From NCBI GenBank assembly GCA_036704125.1, contig DATNQI010000017.1, positions 29,029-93,028 on the forward strand: a DNA stretch of 64,000 nucleotides. Reading direction: 5' to 3'. Within the stretch, counting starts at the first letter, position 1, and each line of letters opens with the position of its first letter. The notes below the pieces were generated by a model. It was not told where the DNA came from and did not search any database. It worked only from the letters and a program-made list of their open reading frames with translations. Source of the stretch: Pantanalinema sp. (GTDB taxonomy: Bacteria > Cyanobacteriota > Sericytochromatia > S15B-MN24 > UBA4093). Positions 1-9,081 of this stretch are shown one piece after another. The position numbers and the translations under genes were made by a program.

Positions 1-115
1 GTTTTGGTGGCATCTTACCACAGCCTATGACACCCGCCAATGCGCTATTGGAAGCGAAAAAACGCAGTCGTGACAAGTCTTTCAGGCATTTTGCACCTTG
101 AGTCCGTCGCGTCGG

Positions 116-505
116 CTACTCCCCAAGGTGGTCCTTGAGTCGGGCCTTGATCGAGCGGATTTCGTGCTCGCGCCCTTTCTTCAGCTGCTCCAGCTCTCCA
201 ATCCGTAGCTTGATCTCTGCAATTTCGGCCTCCTTCTGCGCCTTGAGCTGATCAAGGTCGTTTTGCAACCGGATGATCCGCTCGACCCCCGCGAGGTTGA
301 TTCCGAGCTCCTGGGTCAGCTTCTGGATGTAGATCAGGCGCTCGATGTCGGCCTCGGAGTACAGGCGATTCTTCCCCTGCCGCTTGGGGCTCACGAGCCC
401 CCGCCGCTCGTAAAGGCGGAGCGTCTGGGGGTGCATCTTCACCAACTCCGCAGCCACGCTGATGATGTAGAGCGGCCGGTCTTTCGATGAATGCTCGTAG
501 CCCAC
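116..505 (-). CDS. hspR: MerR-family heat-shock repressor, HspR-like
   Basis: This 129-residue protein is predicted to be a DNA-binding repressor of chaperone and protease genes. A MerR-type winged helix spans about residues 12-80 (with YERRGLVSP and [12 protein letters not shown]), followed by a Glu/Lys-rich coiled coil to about residue 125; this order and length fit HspR. The start is a GTG at 505, because an AGGAGG (511-516 on the reverse strand) sits about six bases upstream; an ATG overlapping this GTG is out of frame. HspR classically binds HAIR repeats upstream of dnaK or clpB. I saw no intact HAIR before this gene or before the Clp ATPase at 57 kb, so its targets are not shown here. 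Other MerR regulators are possible but fit less well. Confidence 0.8.
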   Translation of the reverse strand: MGYEHSSKDRPLYIISVAAELVKMHPQTLRLYERRGLVSPKRQGKNRLYSEADIERLIYIQKLTQELGINLAGVERIIRLQNDLDQLKAQKEAEIAEIKLRIGELEQLKKGREHEIRSIKARLKDHLGE

Positions 506-611
506 ATCGGTCCTCCTTCGAATCGAGTTTTCTATTCCCGGAGAGTAGACTTGCCTAACCCATTGTAAAGGCGCTTGCGGTTTGGCATTGAATGTTATGT
601 TAACACGAGGG

Positions 612-665
612 CCGAATCCCCCGCCCCCGACCCCGCTTCGCCGGGGTCGGCGGCGGGGGATTCGG
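612..665. terminator. GC-rich hairpin between DUF4139 gene and hspR
   Basis: A long inverted repeat has arms at about 613-635 and 641-664 around a CTTCG-type loop. It lies just past the stop codon of the gene ending at 669 on the minus strand. Neither side has a clear T-run, so it is either an atypical terminator or an RNA 3'-end stabilizer. Confidence 0.55.
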
Positions 666-668
666 GTC

Positions 669-2066
669 CTAGTATTTAGTGCGCACGGTGTAGGTCACCT
701 TCGCGGTCTTGTTGGCGGGGACCTGAACGGCGAACTCGACGGTGGTCGCGTCGAGCTTCGAGTAGCCCAAAGACGCCTGGGTGATGTCCCAGTCGCCGCC
801 GAGCTTCTCGGTGGCGAGGATCGTCACGGGATCGTCCTTGCGGTTGCGAAGCTCGATCTCGTAGCTGGATTCGACCGTGCGATCGCCCAGGACCTTGTAG
901 CTCGTCTGCTTGCGCTCGCCCACCAGGTCGAAGGCCTGCCCGGCCTTGAACTTGAGCTTCTCGTCGCGCGGGGTGTGGTCGATGGTGTCCTCGCCGACGA
1001 ACTGCAGCCGCTTGTCGGCGTCCTGCTGGTAGATGCGCACGATGCCCTTGGGCAGCGGGAGGCCCAGCTTGTCCTGCTTGCTGTTGGTCATCTCCAGGTA
1101 GACGTTGACCTTCTGGCTCGTGCGATCGCGGGTCTGCACCCAGATGGGGGCCGAGGGCGCCTCGAACCGGTAGACCTTGCGGGTGGGGATGTCGGCGGCC
1201 GAGAGGAGGCTGACCTGCTTGGTCTGGCGGTCCTTGAGGGTGGTCGGGCGGGTGAGCTGGTAGGAGTGGTACTCGAAGAGGGCGCGCTCGGCGAACTGCT
1301 CGCTCGGGGCCTCGGCCTTCATCGCCCGTAAGCGGTCCTCCATGTAGCCGCCCTGGGGGCGCACCCGGTTCACGTCGCCCGCGACCAGGGTCAGCTTGGC
1401 GTTGTCGTAGGAGGCGCCGCTCTGGTTGTCGAGGGTGACCCAGCCGTTCAGATCGGACTTGACCTGATCCCCCGAGACCACCAGCACGTAGTCGGTGCGC
1501 CACGAGAGGCCGCGGGTCAGGTAAGAGGTCTCGGTCTGCTGCTCACCGGTCGCCCGGTCGTTCTGGAGCAGCCACTTGAGGGTGGGGCGGGCGACCAGGT
1601 TGTCGGGCACCTGGGGCAGCACGACCTTGCCCGGGGCCTGGAGGTAGATCTTGTCGCCGATCCGGTAGATCTGCCCGTCGTTGGTGCTCAGGAGCGTCGC
1701 CTTGTTGACGGTGGTGTCGGTGTGGATCTCGACGTCCTTGCCGATGTACTTCTCGAGCAGCTTCTCGGGGGTCAGCAGGTCGTACTCGTAGTTCTGCTCC
1801 AGGACCTTCAGGTCCTGCGGGGCGCTGAGCGATCGCAAGGACACGGTCGTGGGGTCGATCCCCGAGGCCACGTCCGCGTACTGCAGCTCGCGCTGGCCCT
1901 TCTCGAGCTTGATGGTTCGCACCTCGCGCACCAGGCCCAGGTTGTCGTTGTAGACGGTCAGGGCCAGCTCTTTGCGGTCCTGGACGGTGCTCTGCTCGGC
2001 CCATGCGGGGGCGGCGCCCAGCAGCATGGAAAGGGCGAGCAGGCCCCTGGTCAGTTCGTGTCTCAT
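669..2066 (-). CDS. Secreted DUF4139 domain protein
   Basis: This 465-residue protein starts with a signal peptide (residues 1-23, ending AWA) and then has the beta-rich architecture of DUF4139 proteins: an N-terminal strand-rich segment ([15 protein letters not shown]) and a C-terminal half with regular strands up to residue 465. A GGAGG lies about eight bases before the ATG at 2066. The family's function is not established. The signal peptide indicates export to the periplasm or beyond. It is probably a single-gene unit, since hairpins flank it on both sides and the next upstream gene has its own terminator. Confidence 0.78.
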   Translation of the reverse strand: MRHELTRGLLALSMLLGAAPAWAEQSTVQDRKELALTVYNDNLGLVREVRTIKLEKGQRELQYADVASGIDPTTVSLRSLSAPQDLKVLEQNYEYDLLTPEKLLEKYIGKDVEIHTDTTVNKATLLSTNDGQIYRIGDKIYLQAPGKVVLPQVPDNLVARPTLKWLLQNDRATGEQQTETSYLTRGLSWRTDYVLVVSGDQVKSDLNGWVTLDNQSGASYDNAKLTLVAGDVNRVRPQGGYMEDRLRAMKAEAPSEQFAERALFEYHSYQLTRPTTLKDRQTKQVSLLSAADIPTRKVYRFEAPSAPIWVQTRDRTSQKVNVYLEMTNSKQDKLGLPLPKGIVRIYQQDADKRLQFVGEDTIDHTPRDEKLKFKAGQAFDLVGERKQTSYKVLGDRTVESSYEIELRNRKDDPVTILATEKLGGDWDITQASLGYSKLDATTVEFAVQVPANKTAKVTYTVRTKY

Positions 2067-2097
2067 CTGGCAATACCTCCAAGCAACCGACGAAAGA

Positions 2098-2126
2098 GGC
2101 GGCCCGGAGGTTCCCCTCGGGCCGCC
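2098..2126 (-). terminator. Hairpin terminator after the TPR gene
   Basis: Arms at 2098-2110 and 2115-2126 pair around a TTCC loop, and on the minus strand the stem is followed by TCTTTCG. It lies 17 bases past the stop of the TPR gene and before the DUF4139 gene. Confidence 0.6.
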
Positions 2127-2142
2127 CGCGATGGTGTTTTAA

Positions 2143-2862
2143 TTACTTGACCTTCGAGACCACGTCGGGGAAGGCCTTCTGGGAAGCCGGGATGTCCGCG
2201 AAGTCCTTCATGAAGCGCTCTCCTTCTTCCTTGGCCGTGGCGCTGCCGGTCTGGAAGAGGCCGCGGACGTAGGTGCCGCGGATGACCCAGTCCTCCGAGT
2301 CCATCTTGACGGCCTTGGCGAGCATCTCGGTGCCCTTCTTGGCGTCGCCGCCGACCATGCCGGGGGCCTCGAGGAAGTAGCGGCCGAGGGCGTAGCGGGC
2401 GCGGGGGTTCTCAGGGTCGAGCTCGACGCCCTTCTCGAGCTGCTTGCGCACGCCGAGGCCGTACTTGAGCATCGCCATCAGGCCCTCGCGCTTGGACTTG
2501 AGGCCCTGCGCGCCGCCCTGCACCACGTACAGCTCCGAGCGGTACCAGGCCGAGGCGTCCTTGGCGTCGGGGTGCTTCTCGAGCTTCTCGCAGAGGTCCA
2601 TGGCCTCGTTGTAGCGCTCCAGCATGAGCAGCGCGTGGGCGACCATCACCTGGGCGCCGAAGTCGTTCTCCTTGAGCGCGAGGCACTTCTTGTAGTAGGA
2701 GAGCGCTTCTTCATACTCCCCGCGCTTGTCCATCTGGCGGCCCTTGGTCATCAGGCCGTCGAAGTCGCTCGCTGCGATCTGATAGGGAGCGGGGGGCGCG
2801 GCGTGGGCTGCCGGGGCCATCGCGGCCAGGCCGAGCATGGTGCCCAAGAGAAGTTTGTGCAC
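2143..2862 (-). CDS. Secreted tetratricopeptide-repeat protein
   Basis: This 239-residue protein has a signal peptide ending AAHA near residue 22, followed by TPR-like helical pairs (for example KRGEYEEALSYYKKCLAL and ENPRARYALGRYFLEA). The start chosen is a GTG at 2862 preceded by AAGGAGG. A longer in-frame reading from 2934 would put a charged extension before the signal peptide and lacks that ribosome site. TPR proteins are usually periplasmic scaffolds; the partner is unknown. The gene lies downstream of polA on the same strand with a 77-base gap, so read-through from polA is possible. Confidence 0.78.
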   Translation of the reverse strand: MHKLLLGTMLGLAAMAPAAHAAPPAPYQIAASDFDGLMTKGRQMDKRGEYEEALSYYKKCLALKENDFGAQVMVAHALLMLERYNEAMDLCEKLEKHPDAKDASAWYRSELYVVQGGAQGLKSKREGLMAMLKYGLGVRKQLEKGVELDPENPRARYALGRYFLEAPGMVGGDAKKGTEMLAKAVKMDSEDWVIRGTYVRGLFQTGSATAKEEGERFMKDFADIPASQKAFPDVVSKVK

Positions 2863-2939
2863 GAGGCGTCCTCCTTTGTACAAGAAACGTGACTGCGTTC
2901 CGGCCATTTTGCGGCCACCCTCGCCCGATGGCAAGGGGG

Positions 2940-5747
2940 TTACTTGGCCTCCATCCAGCTGGGCCCGACCGCGAGCTCGACCTTGAGGGGCACGGCGAGC
3001 TCGGGATAGGCGCCTTCCATGGTCGCGCGCACCAGGGTGCCGACCGCCTCGATCTCGGCCGTGGGCACCTCGAGCACCAGCTCGTCGTGGACCTGGAGGA
3101 TCATGCGGGCCGAGAAGCCGCCTTCCTCGAGGGCCCGGTGCAGGCGCACCATGGCGATCTTGATGATGTCGGCGGCCGTCCCCTGGATGGGCGAGTTGAC
3201 CGAGGTGCGCTCGCCGAAGTCCTTGAGGCGCCGGTCGTTGAGCTCGGGGATGTAGCGGCGACGTCCGAGCAGGGTCTCGGCGTAGCCGCGGCGCTTGACC
3301 CTGGCCACCGCCTCGATGGTGTAGTGGCGGATCCGGGGGTAGTGATCCCAGAAGGCGTCGATGAAGGCCTTGGCCTCGCCCATGGGGATGCCGAGCACCT
3401 TGGCGAGGCTGAAGGCCCCCTGGCCGTAGATGGTGGCGAAGTTGACGGTCTTGGCCATGCGGCGCTGGTCCTTGGTGACCGCCTCGAGGGGCACCCGGAA
3501 GATCTGCGAGGCGGTCAGGGCGTGGATGTCCTCGTCCTTGCGGAAGGCCTCGATGAAGACCGGCTCCTCGGCGATGTGGGCCAAGAGGCGCAGCTCGATC
3601 TGGGAGTAGTCGGCCGCCATGATGACCGTGTCCGGCGCCGAGGGCACGAAGGCCCGCCGGATCTCGCGCCCCTCGGCGGTCCGGATGGGGATGTTCTGGA
3701 GGTTGGGCTTCTCGGACGAGAGTCGCCCGGTGGCGGCGACCGTCTGGTTGAACGAGGTGTGGATCCGGCCGGTGCGCGCGTTGACGAGCTCGGGCAGGCT
3801 GTCGACGTAGGTGCCCTTGAGCTTGGTGAGCTGCCGGAACTCGAGGATCTTGGCGACGACCTCGTGCTGGCTCGACAGCTCTTCGAGCACGCTCGCGTCC
3901 GTCGAGGGCTCCTTCTTGGGGGTGCGCTTGAGCACGGGAAGCTGGAGCTTGTCGAACAGGATGACGGCGAGCTGCTTGGGGCTGTTGATGTTGAATTCGG
4001 TCCCGGCAAGGGCGTGGATCTCGTGTTCGAGTTCCGCCAGGCGGTTCCCGAAGACGTGCGACAGCTGGGCCAGGTAGCCCTTGTCGACGGTCACCCCGTG
4101 CTGCTCCACCTCGGCGAGCACCTCGATGAGGGGCAGCTCCAGGTCGGTGAAGAGGGGGGTGAGCCCACCTTCACGAAGCTTGCTCTCGAGGGTCGCGACC
4201 AGCTCGAGGGAGACGGCGGCGTCGGCCGCGGCGTAGGGGGCGGCGCGCTCGATGGACACCTTGGCCATGGTGATGGCCTTGGCTCCGGTGCCGATCAGCT
4301 CCGAGATGGGGGTCATGCGGTAGCCGAGCTGGTCCCAGGCCAGGTCCTTCAGGCCGTGGGGGTGATTGGTGTCCACCAGGTAGTCGGCCACCATGGAGTC
4401 GAAGCGCAGGCCCTGCACCCGGATGCCGTGACGCGAGAGGACGTTGATGTCGAACTTGGCGTTGTGGGCGGTCTTGGCGCGCGCGGGGTCCTCGAAGAAC
4501 GGCTTGAGGGCGCCGGTCACCGCCTCCAGGGGCAACTGCTCGCCTTCCAGGTGGCCGACCGGCAGGTAGTAGCTCTCGGCCTCGGTGGCGATCGCCGAAC
4601 CGAAGGCCAGCGAGATGCCGACCAGGTTCGCCGAGAGCGCATCCAGGCTGTCGGTCTCGGTGTCGAAGGCGACCAGCGCCTGGTGCGCCAGGGCCGTGAC
4701 CAGCGCCTCGAGCTGCTCGGGCCGGGTCACGACCGTGAGCTTGAGGTCGAGCGCGCGCTCCTGGGTCTCGACGGCCACTGCCGCGCCCATGTCCGCGGCC
4801 CGCTCGCCGCCCGTGAAGTCGGCGAGGATCTTGGGCAGGTCGCGCACGATGGACTTGAACTCGAGCTCGGTCAGGCACTGGATGAGGACCGAGAGGTCCG
4901 GCAGCCGCATCTCGCAGTGCTCCCAGTCGAAGCCCTCGATGGGGACCCGGGTGTCGATGGTCGCCAGGCGCAGGCTCTGGCGCGCCGCCTCGACGTTCTC
5001 GGCGAGCTTCGCTCGCAGCTTGGCGTTGTCGAGCTTGTCCAGGTTCGAAAGAAGGTTCTCGACCGTCTCGAACTCGGCCAGGAGCTTCTTGGCGGTCTTG
5101 TCGCCGATGCCCTGGACCCCCTTGATGTTGTCCGAGGAATCCCCCGCCAGGCCCTTGTACTCGATGATCTGGAAGGGCCTGAGGCCGTCGAACTCCGAAG
5201 CGACCTTGGCCTCGTCCACCCGGATCAGCTCGGAGCCGCTCTTGGCCCACAGCACGTTGATGTGCGCGTCGACCAGCTGGAAGGCGTCGCGATCGCCGGT
5301 GACGATGAGCACCTCGTACCCCTTGCCGGCGGCGGCCTTGGCGATGGTGCCGATCACGTCGTCGGCCTCGTAGCCGTCGAGCTCGTAGATGGGCAGGTCG
5401 AAGGCCCGGACCACCCGGCGGATCACGTCCATCTGGACGATCAGATCGTCCGGCATGGGCTTGCGGTGGGCCTTGTAGTCCTCGGACTCCTGGTGACGGA
5501 AGGTCTTGGCCTTGCGGTCGAAGGCCACGGCCATCAGGTCGGGCTTGTGCTTGGCGATCACGTCGAGGATGGTCTTGGTGAAGCCGTAGACCGCCCAGGT
5601 GGGCACCCCCTCGCGCGTGGCGAGGCCCATGCGCATCAGGGCGAAGTGGGCCCGGTACGCGATGGCATGGCCGTCGATGAGCACCAGGCGGCGGCGCTGG
5701 CCCTCGCTCTTTGCGGTGGCGGCGACGGCGAGCGGGGTTGCGGTCAT
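2940..5747 (-). CDS. polA: DNA polymerase I
   Basis: This 935-residue enzyme fills gaps in DNA repair and removes RNA primers. It has three domains: a 5'-3' exonuclease (about residues 20-290, LVLIDGHAIAYRAHF), a proofreading 3'-5' exonuclease (about 330-530) and the polymerase domain (about 560-935). The proofreading motif FDTETD near residue 360 and AHNAKFD are intact, unlike in many bacterial PolA proteins that lost this activity. Polymerase motif A (DYSQIELR, near 712) and motif C (QVHDEL, near 886) are present. The start at 5747 overlaps the rsmI stop as ATGA, with a GGAGG five bases upstream. The two genes are therefore probably translationally coupled. The minus-strand frame stays open upstream, but rsmI occupies that stretch. 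Confidence 0.96.
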   Translation of the reverse strand: MTATPLAVAATAKSEGQRRRLVLIDGHAIAYRAHFALMRMGLATREGVPTWAVYGFTKTILDVIAKHKPDLMAVAFDRKAKTFRHQESEDYKAHRKPMPDDLIVQMDVIRRVVRAFDLPIYELDGYEADDVIGTIAKAAAGKGYEVLIVTGDRDAFQLVDAHINVLWAKSGSELIRVDEAKVASEFDGLRPFQIIEYKGLAGDSSDNIKGVQGIGDKTAKKLLAEFETVENLLSNLDKLDNAKLRAKLAENVEAARQSLRLATIDTRVPIEGFDWEHCEMRLPDLSVLIQCLTELEFKSIVRDLPKILADFTGGERAADMGAAVAVETQERALDLKLTVVTRPEQLEALVTALAHQALVAFDTETDSLDALSANLVGISLAFGSAIATEAESYYLPVGHLEGEQLPLEAVTGALKPFFEDPARAKTAHNAKFDINVLSRHGIRVQGLRFDSMVADYLVDTNHPHGLKDLAWDQLGYRMTPISELIGTGAKAITMAKVSIERAAPYAAADAAVSLELVATLESKLREGGLTPLFTDLELPLIEVLAEVEQHGVTVDKGYLAQLSHVFGNRLAELEHEIHALAGTEFNINSPKQLAVILFDKLQLPVLKRTPKKEPSTDASVLEELSSQHEVVAKILEFRQLTKLKGTYVDSLPELVNARTGRIHTSFNQTVAATGRLSSEKPNLQNIPIRTAEGREIRRAFVPSAPDTVIMAADYSQIELRLLAHIAEEPVFIEAFRKDEDIHALTASQIFRVPLEAVTKDQRRMAKTVNFATIYGQGAFSLAKVLGIPMGEAKAFIDAFWDHYPRIRHYTIEAVARVKRRGYAETLLGRRRYIPELNDRRLKDFGERTSVNSPIQGTAADIIKIAMVRLHRALEEGGFSARMILQVHDELVLEVPTAEIEAVGTLVRATMEGAYPELAVPLKVELAVGPSWMEAK

Positions 5748-6619
5748 TGTTCCTCCGATGGGTCGTTTGCCGACAGCGAAAGGGCGCGCTGGTAGGCGTC
5801 CCGCTTGGGGACGCCCAGCTCCTTGGCGATCTGCTTGCTTGCGTCTTGCTTGCTCATCCCCTGGCCGAGCAGGGCCAGGAGGCGCGAATCCATGTCGGGC
5901 GCGGCGTGAGGCTGCTCCTCGTCCGGGCAGCCGCCCACCACGAGGGTGATCTCGCCGCGGGGGGCATGGGCGCTGAAGTGGGCGATCGCCGATTCGAGCG
6001 TCCCGCGCACGACCTCCTCGAAGGCCTTGGTCAGCTCGCGGGCGACCGCGACCGGGCGCGCGGGACCGAAGGCCTCGGCCATGTCGGTGAGGGTGTCGAG
6101 CAGGCGATGGGGCCCCTCGTAGAAGACCAGGGTGCGCGGCTCGGCCACCAGGGTGCGGAGCATGCGGCGGCGCTGCTTGCCCTCGCGGGGCAAGAAGCCC
6201 TCGAACACCCAGCGCGCGGTGGGCAGCCCCGACACCACCAGGCCCGCGACGGCGGCCACCGGGCCGGGGATGGGCACCACCGGGATGCCCTCGCGGATGG
6301 CCGCCTGGATCACCGCCTCGCCCGGATCGGAGATGCCCGGCATCCCTGCGTCGGAGACGAGCGCGACGTTCTGGCCCGCCTTGAGGCGCGCGACGAGGCG
6401 CGGGGCCTGGCCCGCCTCGTTGTGCTCGTGGTAGCTCAGCGTCTGGGTCGTGATGGCGAAGCGCGTCAGGAGCTTCGCGACCTGGCGGGTGTCCTCGGCC
6501 GCGATCACGTCCGCGTCCCTCAGGGTGTCGAGCATGCGGACGCTCACGTCCGACAGGTTCCCGATGGGAGTGCCGCAGACGTAGAGTGTGCCGGTCGTAA
6601 CGTTGTCGGTGGGCGTCAT
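5744..6619 (-). CDS. rsmI: 16S rRNA (cytidine-1402-2'-O)-methyltransferase
   Basis: This 291-residue tetrapyrrole-methylase-fold enzyme 2'-O-methylates C1402 of 16S rRNA using S-adenosylmethionine. The N-terminal GTLYVCGTPIGNLSDVS, the AEDTR element and SDAGMPGISDPG are diagnostic RsmI signatures, and the length is typical. The C-terminal region has a short helix-turn-helix-like segment (SKQDASKQIAKELGVPKRDAYQRAL). The gene heads the rsmI-polA pair and its stop overlaps the polA start by four bases. Confidence 0.95.
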   Translation of the reverse strand: MTPTDNVTTGTLYVCGTPIGNLSDVSVRMLDTLRDADVIAAEDTRQVAKLLTRFAITTQTLSYHEHNEAGQAPRLVARLKAGQNVALVSDAGMPGISDPGEAVIQAAIREGIPVVPIPGPVAAVAGLVVSGLPTARWVFEGFLPREGKQRRRMLRTLVAEPRTLVFYEGPHRLLDTLTDMAEAFGPARPVAVARELTKAFEEVVRGTLESAIAHFSAHAPRGEITLVVGGCPDEEQPHAAPDMDSRLLALLGQGMSKQDASKQIAKELGVPKRDAYQRALSLSANDPSEEQ

Positions 6620-6741
6620 TCCCTGATTCTATCATTTTCCCGCGGGCTTCATGCGCTCGGTAGTTTTCGCGCTCGCGCTATCGGGAATTGCATGATGCAA
6701 TGGAAGCGGCCGTGCGCAAGTCGCCAAGGGCAGGAGGATGA

Positions 6742-7677
6742 ATGAGTTACAAGGGCGAGATTCTACTGGATGCCGGAACCAACGAGCTCGAGGTCGTCGA
6801 GTTCATGTTGAGCAGCCCGACCGCGAGCGACGCGCTCGCCATGGGCTACTTCGGCATCAACGTCGCAAAAGTCAAGGAAATCGTGACCATGCCCGAGCCG
6901 CTCGGGATCCCCATGACCCACCCGGCGATCGCCGGGGCCATGAGCCTGCGCGGCCAGGTGATCACCCTGATCGACCTCGCCAAGTGGCTGGGCTTGCCCT
7001 CTGACATCACCAAGAAGACGCGCGTGATCGTCACCGAGTTCAACGGGGCCGTGACCGGCTTCATCGTCTCGAGCGTGTCGCGCATCCACCGCATCTCCTG
7101 GGGCCAGGTGGTTCCCCCGCCCGCGGCGGCCACCATGGGAATGAGCGACTGCCTGACGGCCGTGGTCAAGCTGGAGGAGCGGGTGCTGCTCCTGCTCGAC
7201 TTCGAGGCCATCCTCGCGGACCTCAACCCGAACATCAGCCTCAGCGCGCGGGCGAGCAACATCAAGAGCGAGGAGAAGCGCGCGGATCGCAGGATCCTGG
7301 TGGCCGAGGATTCGGGCGCGATCCGGCGGATCATCGTCAACACCCTCACCGCCGCGGGCTTCCAGGTCACCGCCTGCGAGAACGGGGAGGAGGCCTGGAA
7401 CTGGCTGAGCGAGCGATCGCAGGCGGGCGAGTCCCTGCCCGATCTGGTCATCTCGGACATCGAGATGCCCCAGATCGACGGGCTCCACCTGCTGTCGCGC
7501 ATCAAGTCCACCGACACCCTCAAGCACCTGCCGGTCATCATGTTCTCGTCGCTCGGCAACGAGTCGAACCGGGACAAGGCGATCAAGCTGGGGGCCAGGG
7601 ACCTCATCCTCAAGCCGGACCTGCCGCACCTGGTGGATCTGGTGGACGCCACCCTGCTCGAGCTCGCCTCGCTCTGA
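6742..7677 (+). CDS. cheV: CheV-type chemotaxis coupling protein (CheW-receiver fusion)
   Basis: This 311-residue protein joins a CheW-like domain (about residues 10-165) to a response-regulator receiver domain (about 187-310). The receiver keeps the acidic pair (VAEDSG), the phospho-acceptor Asp239 in LVISDIEMP, and the conserved Ser and Lys (MFSS, LKPDL). CheV proteins link chemoreceptors to the CheA kinase and adapt signalling through phosphorylation. An AGGAGG at 6732-6737 precedes the ATG. No other chemotaxis gene is in the window, so the receptor array genes must lie elsewhere. A strong terminator follows, so it is probably monocistronic. Confidence 0.88.
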   Translation: MSYKGEILLDAGTNELEVVEFMLSSPTASDALAMGYFGINVAKVKEIVTMPEPLGIPMTHPAIAGAMSLRGQVITLIDLAKWLGLPSDITKKTRVIVTEFNGAVTGFIVSSVSRIHRISWGQVVPPPAAATMGMSDCLTAVVKLEERVLLLLDFEAILADLNPNISLSARASNIKSEEKRADRRILVAEDSGAIRRIIVNTLTAAGFQVTACENGEEAWNWLSERSQAGESLPDLVISDIEMPQIDGLHLLSRIKSTDTLKHLPVIMFSSLGNESNRDKAIKLGARDLILKPDLPHLVDLVDATLLELASL

Positions 7678-7693
7678 GGTCCGCTCCCGTCGC

Positions 7694-7725
7694 GCCGGCC
7701 CCCTTCCGGGGGCCGGCTATTTTTT
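7694..7725 (+). terminator. Intrinsic terminator after cheV
   Basis: A perfect 10-bp stem (7694-7703 with 7708-7717) closes a TTCC loop and is followed by TATTTTTT. It is a canonical rho-independent terminator 16 bases past the cheV stop. Confidence 0.9.
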
Positions 7726-7810
7726 CGCAAGTTTCAGCGGGATTTTACGATAAGATAACCAAAGCACAACCATGGGCGATCGATCGTGCGAGCGCCAGAG
7801 GAGAGGGGCC

Positions 7811-8842
7811 ATGAGGCGCAGGACGTTAGGCTGGTTATTTGGGGCGACCATGTGCCTGGCGGCATGCGGGACGACCCAGGACCTCTATCCGGTCGTTCCG
7901 GACGAGCCCTACCCGAGCGACGTCTACACCTTCCCGAGCGACGACACCTACGCCCCTGACGCCACCGCGAGCGCCACGCCGGCGCCGGTGGAGGGCGAAT
8001 CCCCGACCGGCAACGGCATCGCCCTGCCCAACGACTTCTTCCGCTACGTGGGCGAGCGCTACCTGCAGGCCTGGCTGTATCGCCCCCGGGCGGTGGCGGC
8101 CTTCGGCAACGACGTGCTGGTGGCGGACGGCGATCGCACGGACCCCATGGGAGCCTACGGCGCGCTTTTCCGCTTCGACGCGGCCGGCTCGGACGCGGCC
8201 ACCCCCGTCGGCGCCCCGTACGCTGGCCTGAACGCCACGGGCGGCCGTCTGGCGCGGAGCGTCAAGGGCCTGGCGGTGACCCTCCAGGTGGTCTACGCGC
8301 TCGACGACAACGGCGTCTACGGCTTCATGCGGGATTCCCACGCCGCCGTGAACCTGGGGGCGCCCTACGCGAGCACCGGCAGGGACGTCGCGGCCTCGAG
8401 CGACACGGTCTACGTGGCCCGCGACGCTCAGATCAGCGCCTACACCGTCGCGCGCTTCCTTCCGGTCGCGTCCTCGAGCGTGAACGTGGCGGCGCGCGGG
8501 CTCGGGACCGATGCGACCGGCCGCCTCTACGCGGCCACCTCGGCCGGGATCGTGCGCTACGAGGAGGGCAGGGAAGCCCTGGTCTTCGACGGCAAGGGCA
8601 GCGACGGCAAGGGGCCCGGCTTCGAGGCGGTGCGGGACGTGGCCGTGGACCCGCGCAACGGTGAAATCTACGCGCTGGACGCGCAGGCCGTCCTGCGCTT
8701 CGACTCCTCGGGGCGCTTCCTGAGCCGCTTCGGGACCACCCTGATCCAGGGCGGGGCGAGCATCGCCGTGACCCAGAGCGGCGGGGTCTTCGTGGTGGAC
8801 ACGACGGCCAACAAAGTTCTTCAGTTCAAGCCAAGCCCCTGA
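7811..8842 (+). CDS. Beta-propeller (NHL-like) lipoprotein
   Basis: This 343-residue protein has a lipoprotein signal peptide with lipobox LAAC, so the mature protein is probably anchored by a lipidated Cys at about residue 20. A Pro/Thr/Ala-rich linker follows, then repeats with the shape of NHL or SMP-30 propeller blades (RAVAAFGNDVLVADGDR, AVDPRNGEIYALDAQ, SGGVFVVDTTANKVLQF). The start at 7811 has GAGAGG about five bases upstream; an in-frame ATG at 7772 would add a non-hydrophobic leader. The ligand is unknown. A second lipoprotein of the same general design lies at 46.5 kb. Confidence 0.75.
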   Translation: MRRRTLGWLFGATMCLAACGTTQDLYPVVPDEPYPSDVYTFPSDDTYAPDATASATPAPVEGESPTGNGIALPNDFFRYVGERYLQAWLYRPRAVAAFGNDVLVADGDRTDPMGAYGALFRFDAAGSDAATPVGAPYAGLNATGGRLARSVKGLAVTLQVVYALDDNGVYGFMRDSHAAVNLGAPYASTGRDVAASSDTVYVARDAQISAYTVARFLPVASSSVNVAARGLGTDATGRLYAATSAGIVRYEEGREALVFDGKGSDGKGPGFEAVRDVAVDPRNGEIYALDAQAVLRFDSSGRFLSRFGTTLIQGGASIAVTQSGGVFVVDTTANKVLQFKPSP

Positions 8843-8884
8843 GGCACCCCAGCGGGTGCCCGCCCGAACGGGATTTCGGGCCCC

Positions 8885-8937
8885 GGGGATGCATGGCCTT
8901 CGCGATTCGGGAAGGCTTGCATCCCCTTTCCTTTTTG
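8885..8937 (+). terminator. Intrinsic terminator after the propeller lipoprotein
   Basis: GGGGATGCA (8885-8893) pairs with TGCATCCCC (8918-8926), with further pairing of GCCTT and AAGGC inside. The stem is followed by TTTCCTTTTT. Confidence 0.85.
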
Positions 8938-9029
8938 TCTCTCGTTCGTTAAGATATTGTCAATAAGATGTTCGACAGGTGTAGGGAGGTCCGCGGGGGG
9001 GAATAATTACAGCGGCGAGACCCTCGGAA

Positions 9030-9050
9030 AACCAAGGTGAATCCTTGGTT
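9030..9050 (+). promoter_or_regulatory. Hairpin in the leader of the HNH nuclease gene
   Basis: AACCAAGG (9030-9037) and CCTTGGTT (9043-9050) form a perfect 8-bp stem with a five-base loop, 31 bases upstream of the HNH gene's start. The leader from about 8960 is G-rich. No riboswitch class is recognised. Confidence 0.45.
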
Positions 9051-9081
9051 AGCGGGGGCCGTTGAGGGGAGGTGGTCGCCA

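Noticed and set aside
501..620. HAIR operator for HspR
   Set aside because: The upstream region of hspR contains no CTTGAGT-N7-ACTCAAG pair; the CTTGAGT at about 98 and 134 is unpaired and lies in or after the gene.
2889..5795. 968-residue open frame on the plus strand
   Set aside because: It lies antisense to polA, is composed of low-complexity Gly/Asp/Glu/Val/Leu sequence and has no domain. It is a shadow caused by high GC in third codon positions. Similar long frames at 41178-44618, 48063-49300, 49209-51320, 53657-57493 and elsewhere were dropped for the same reason.
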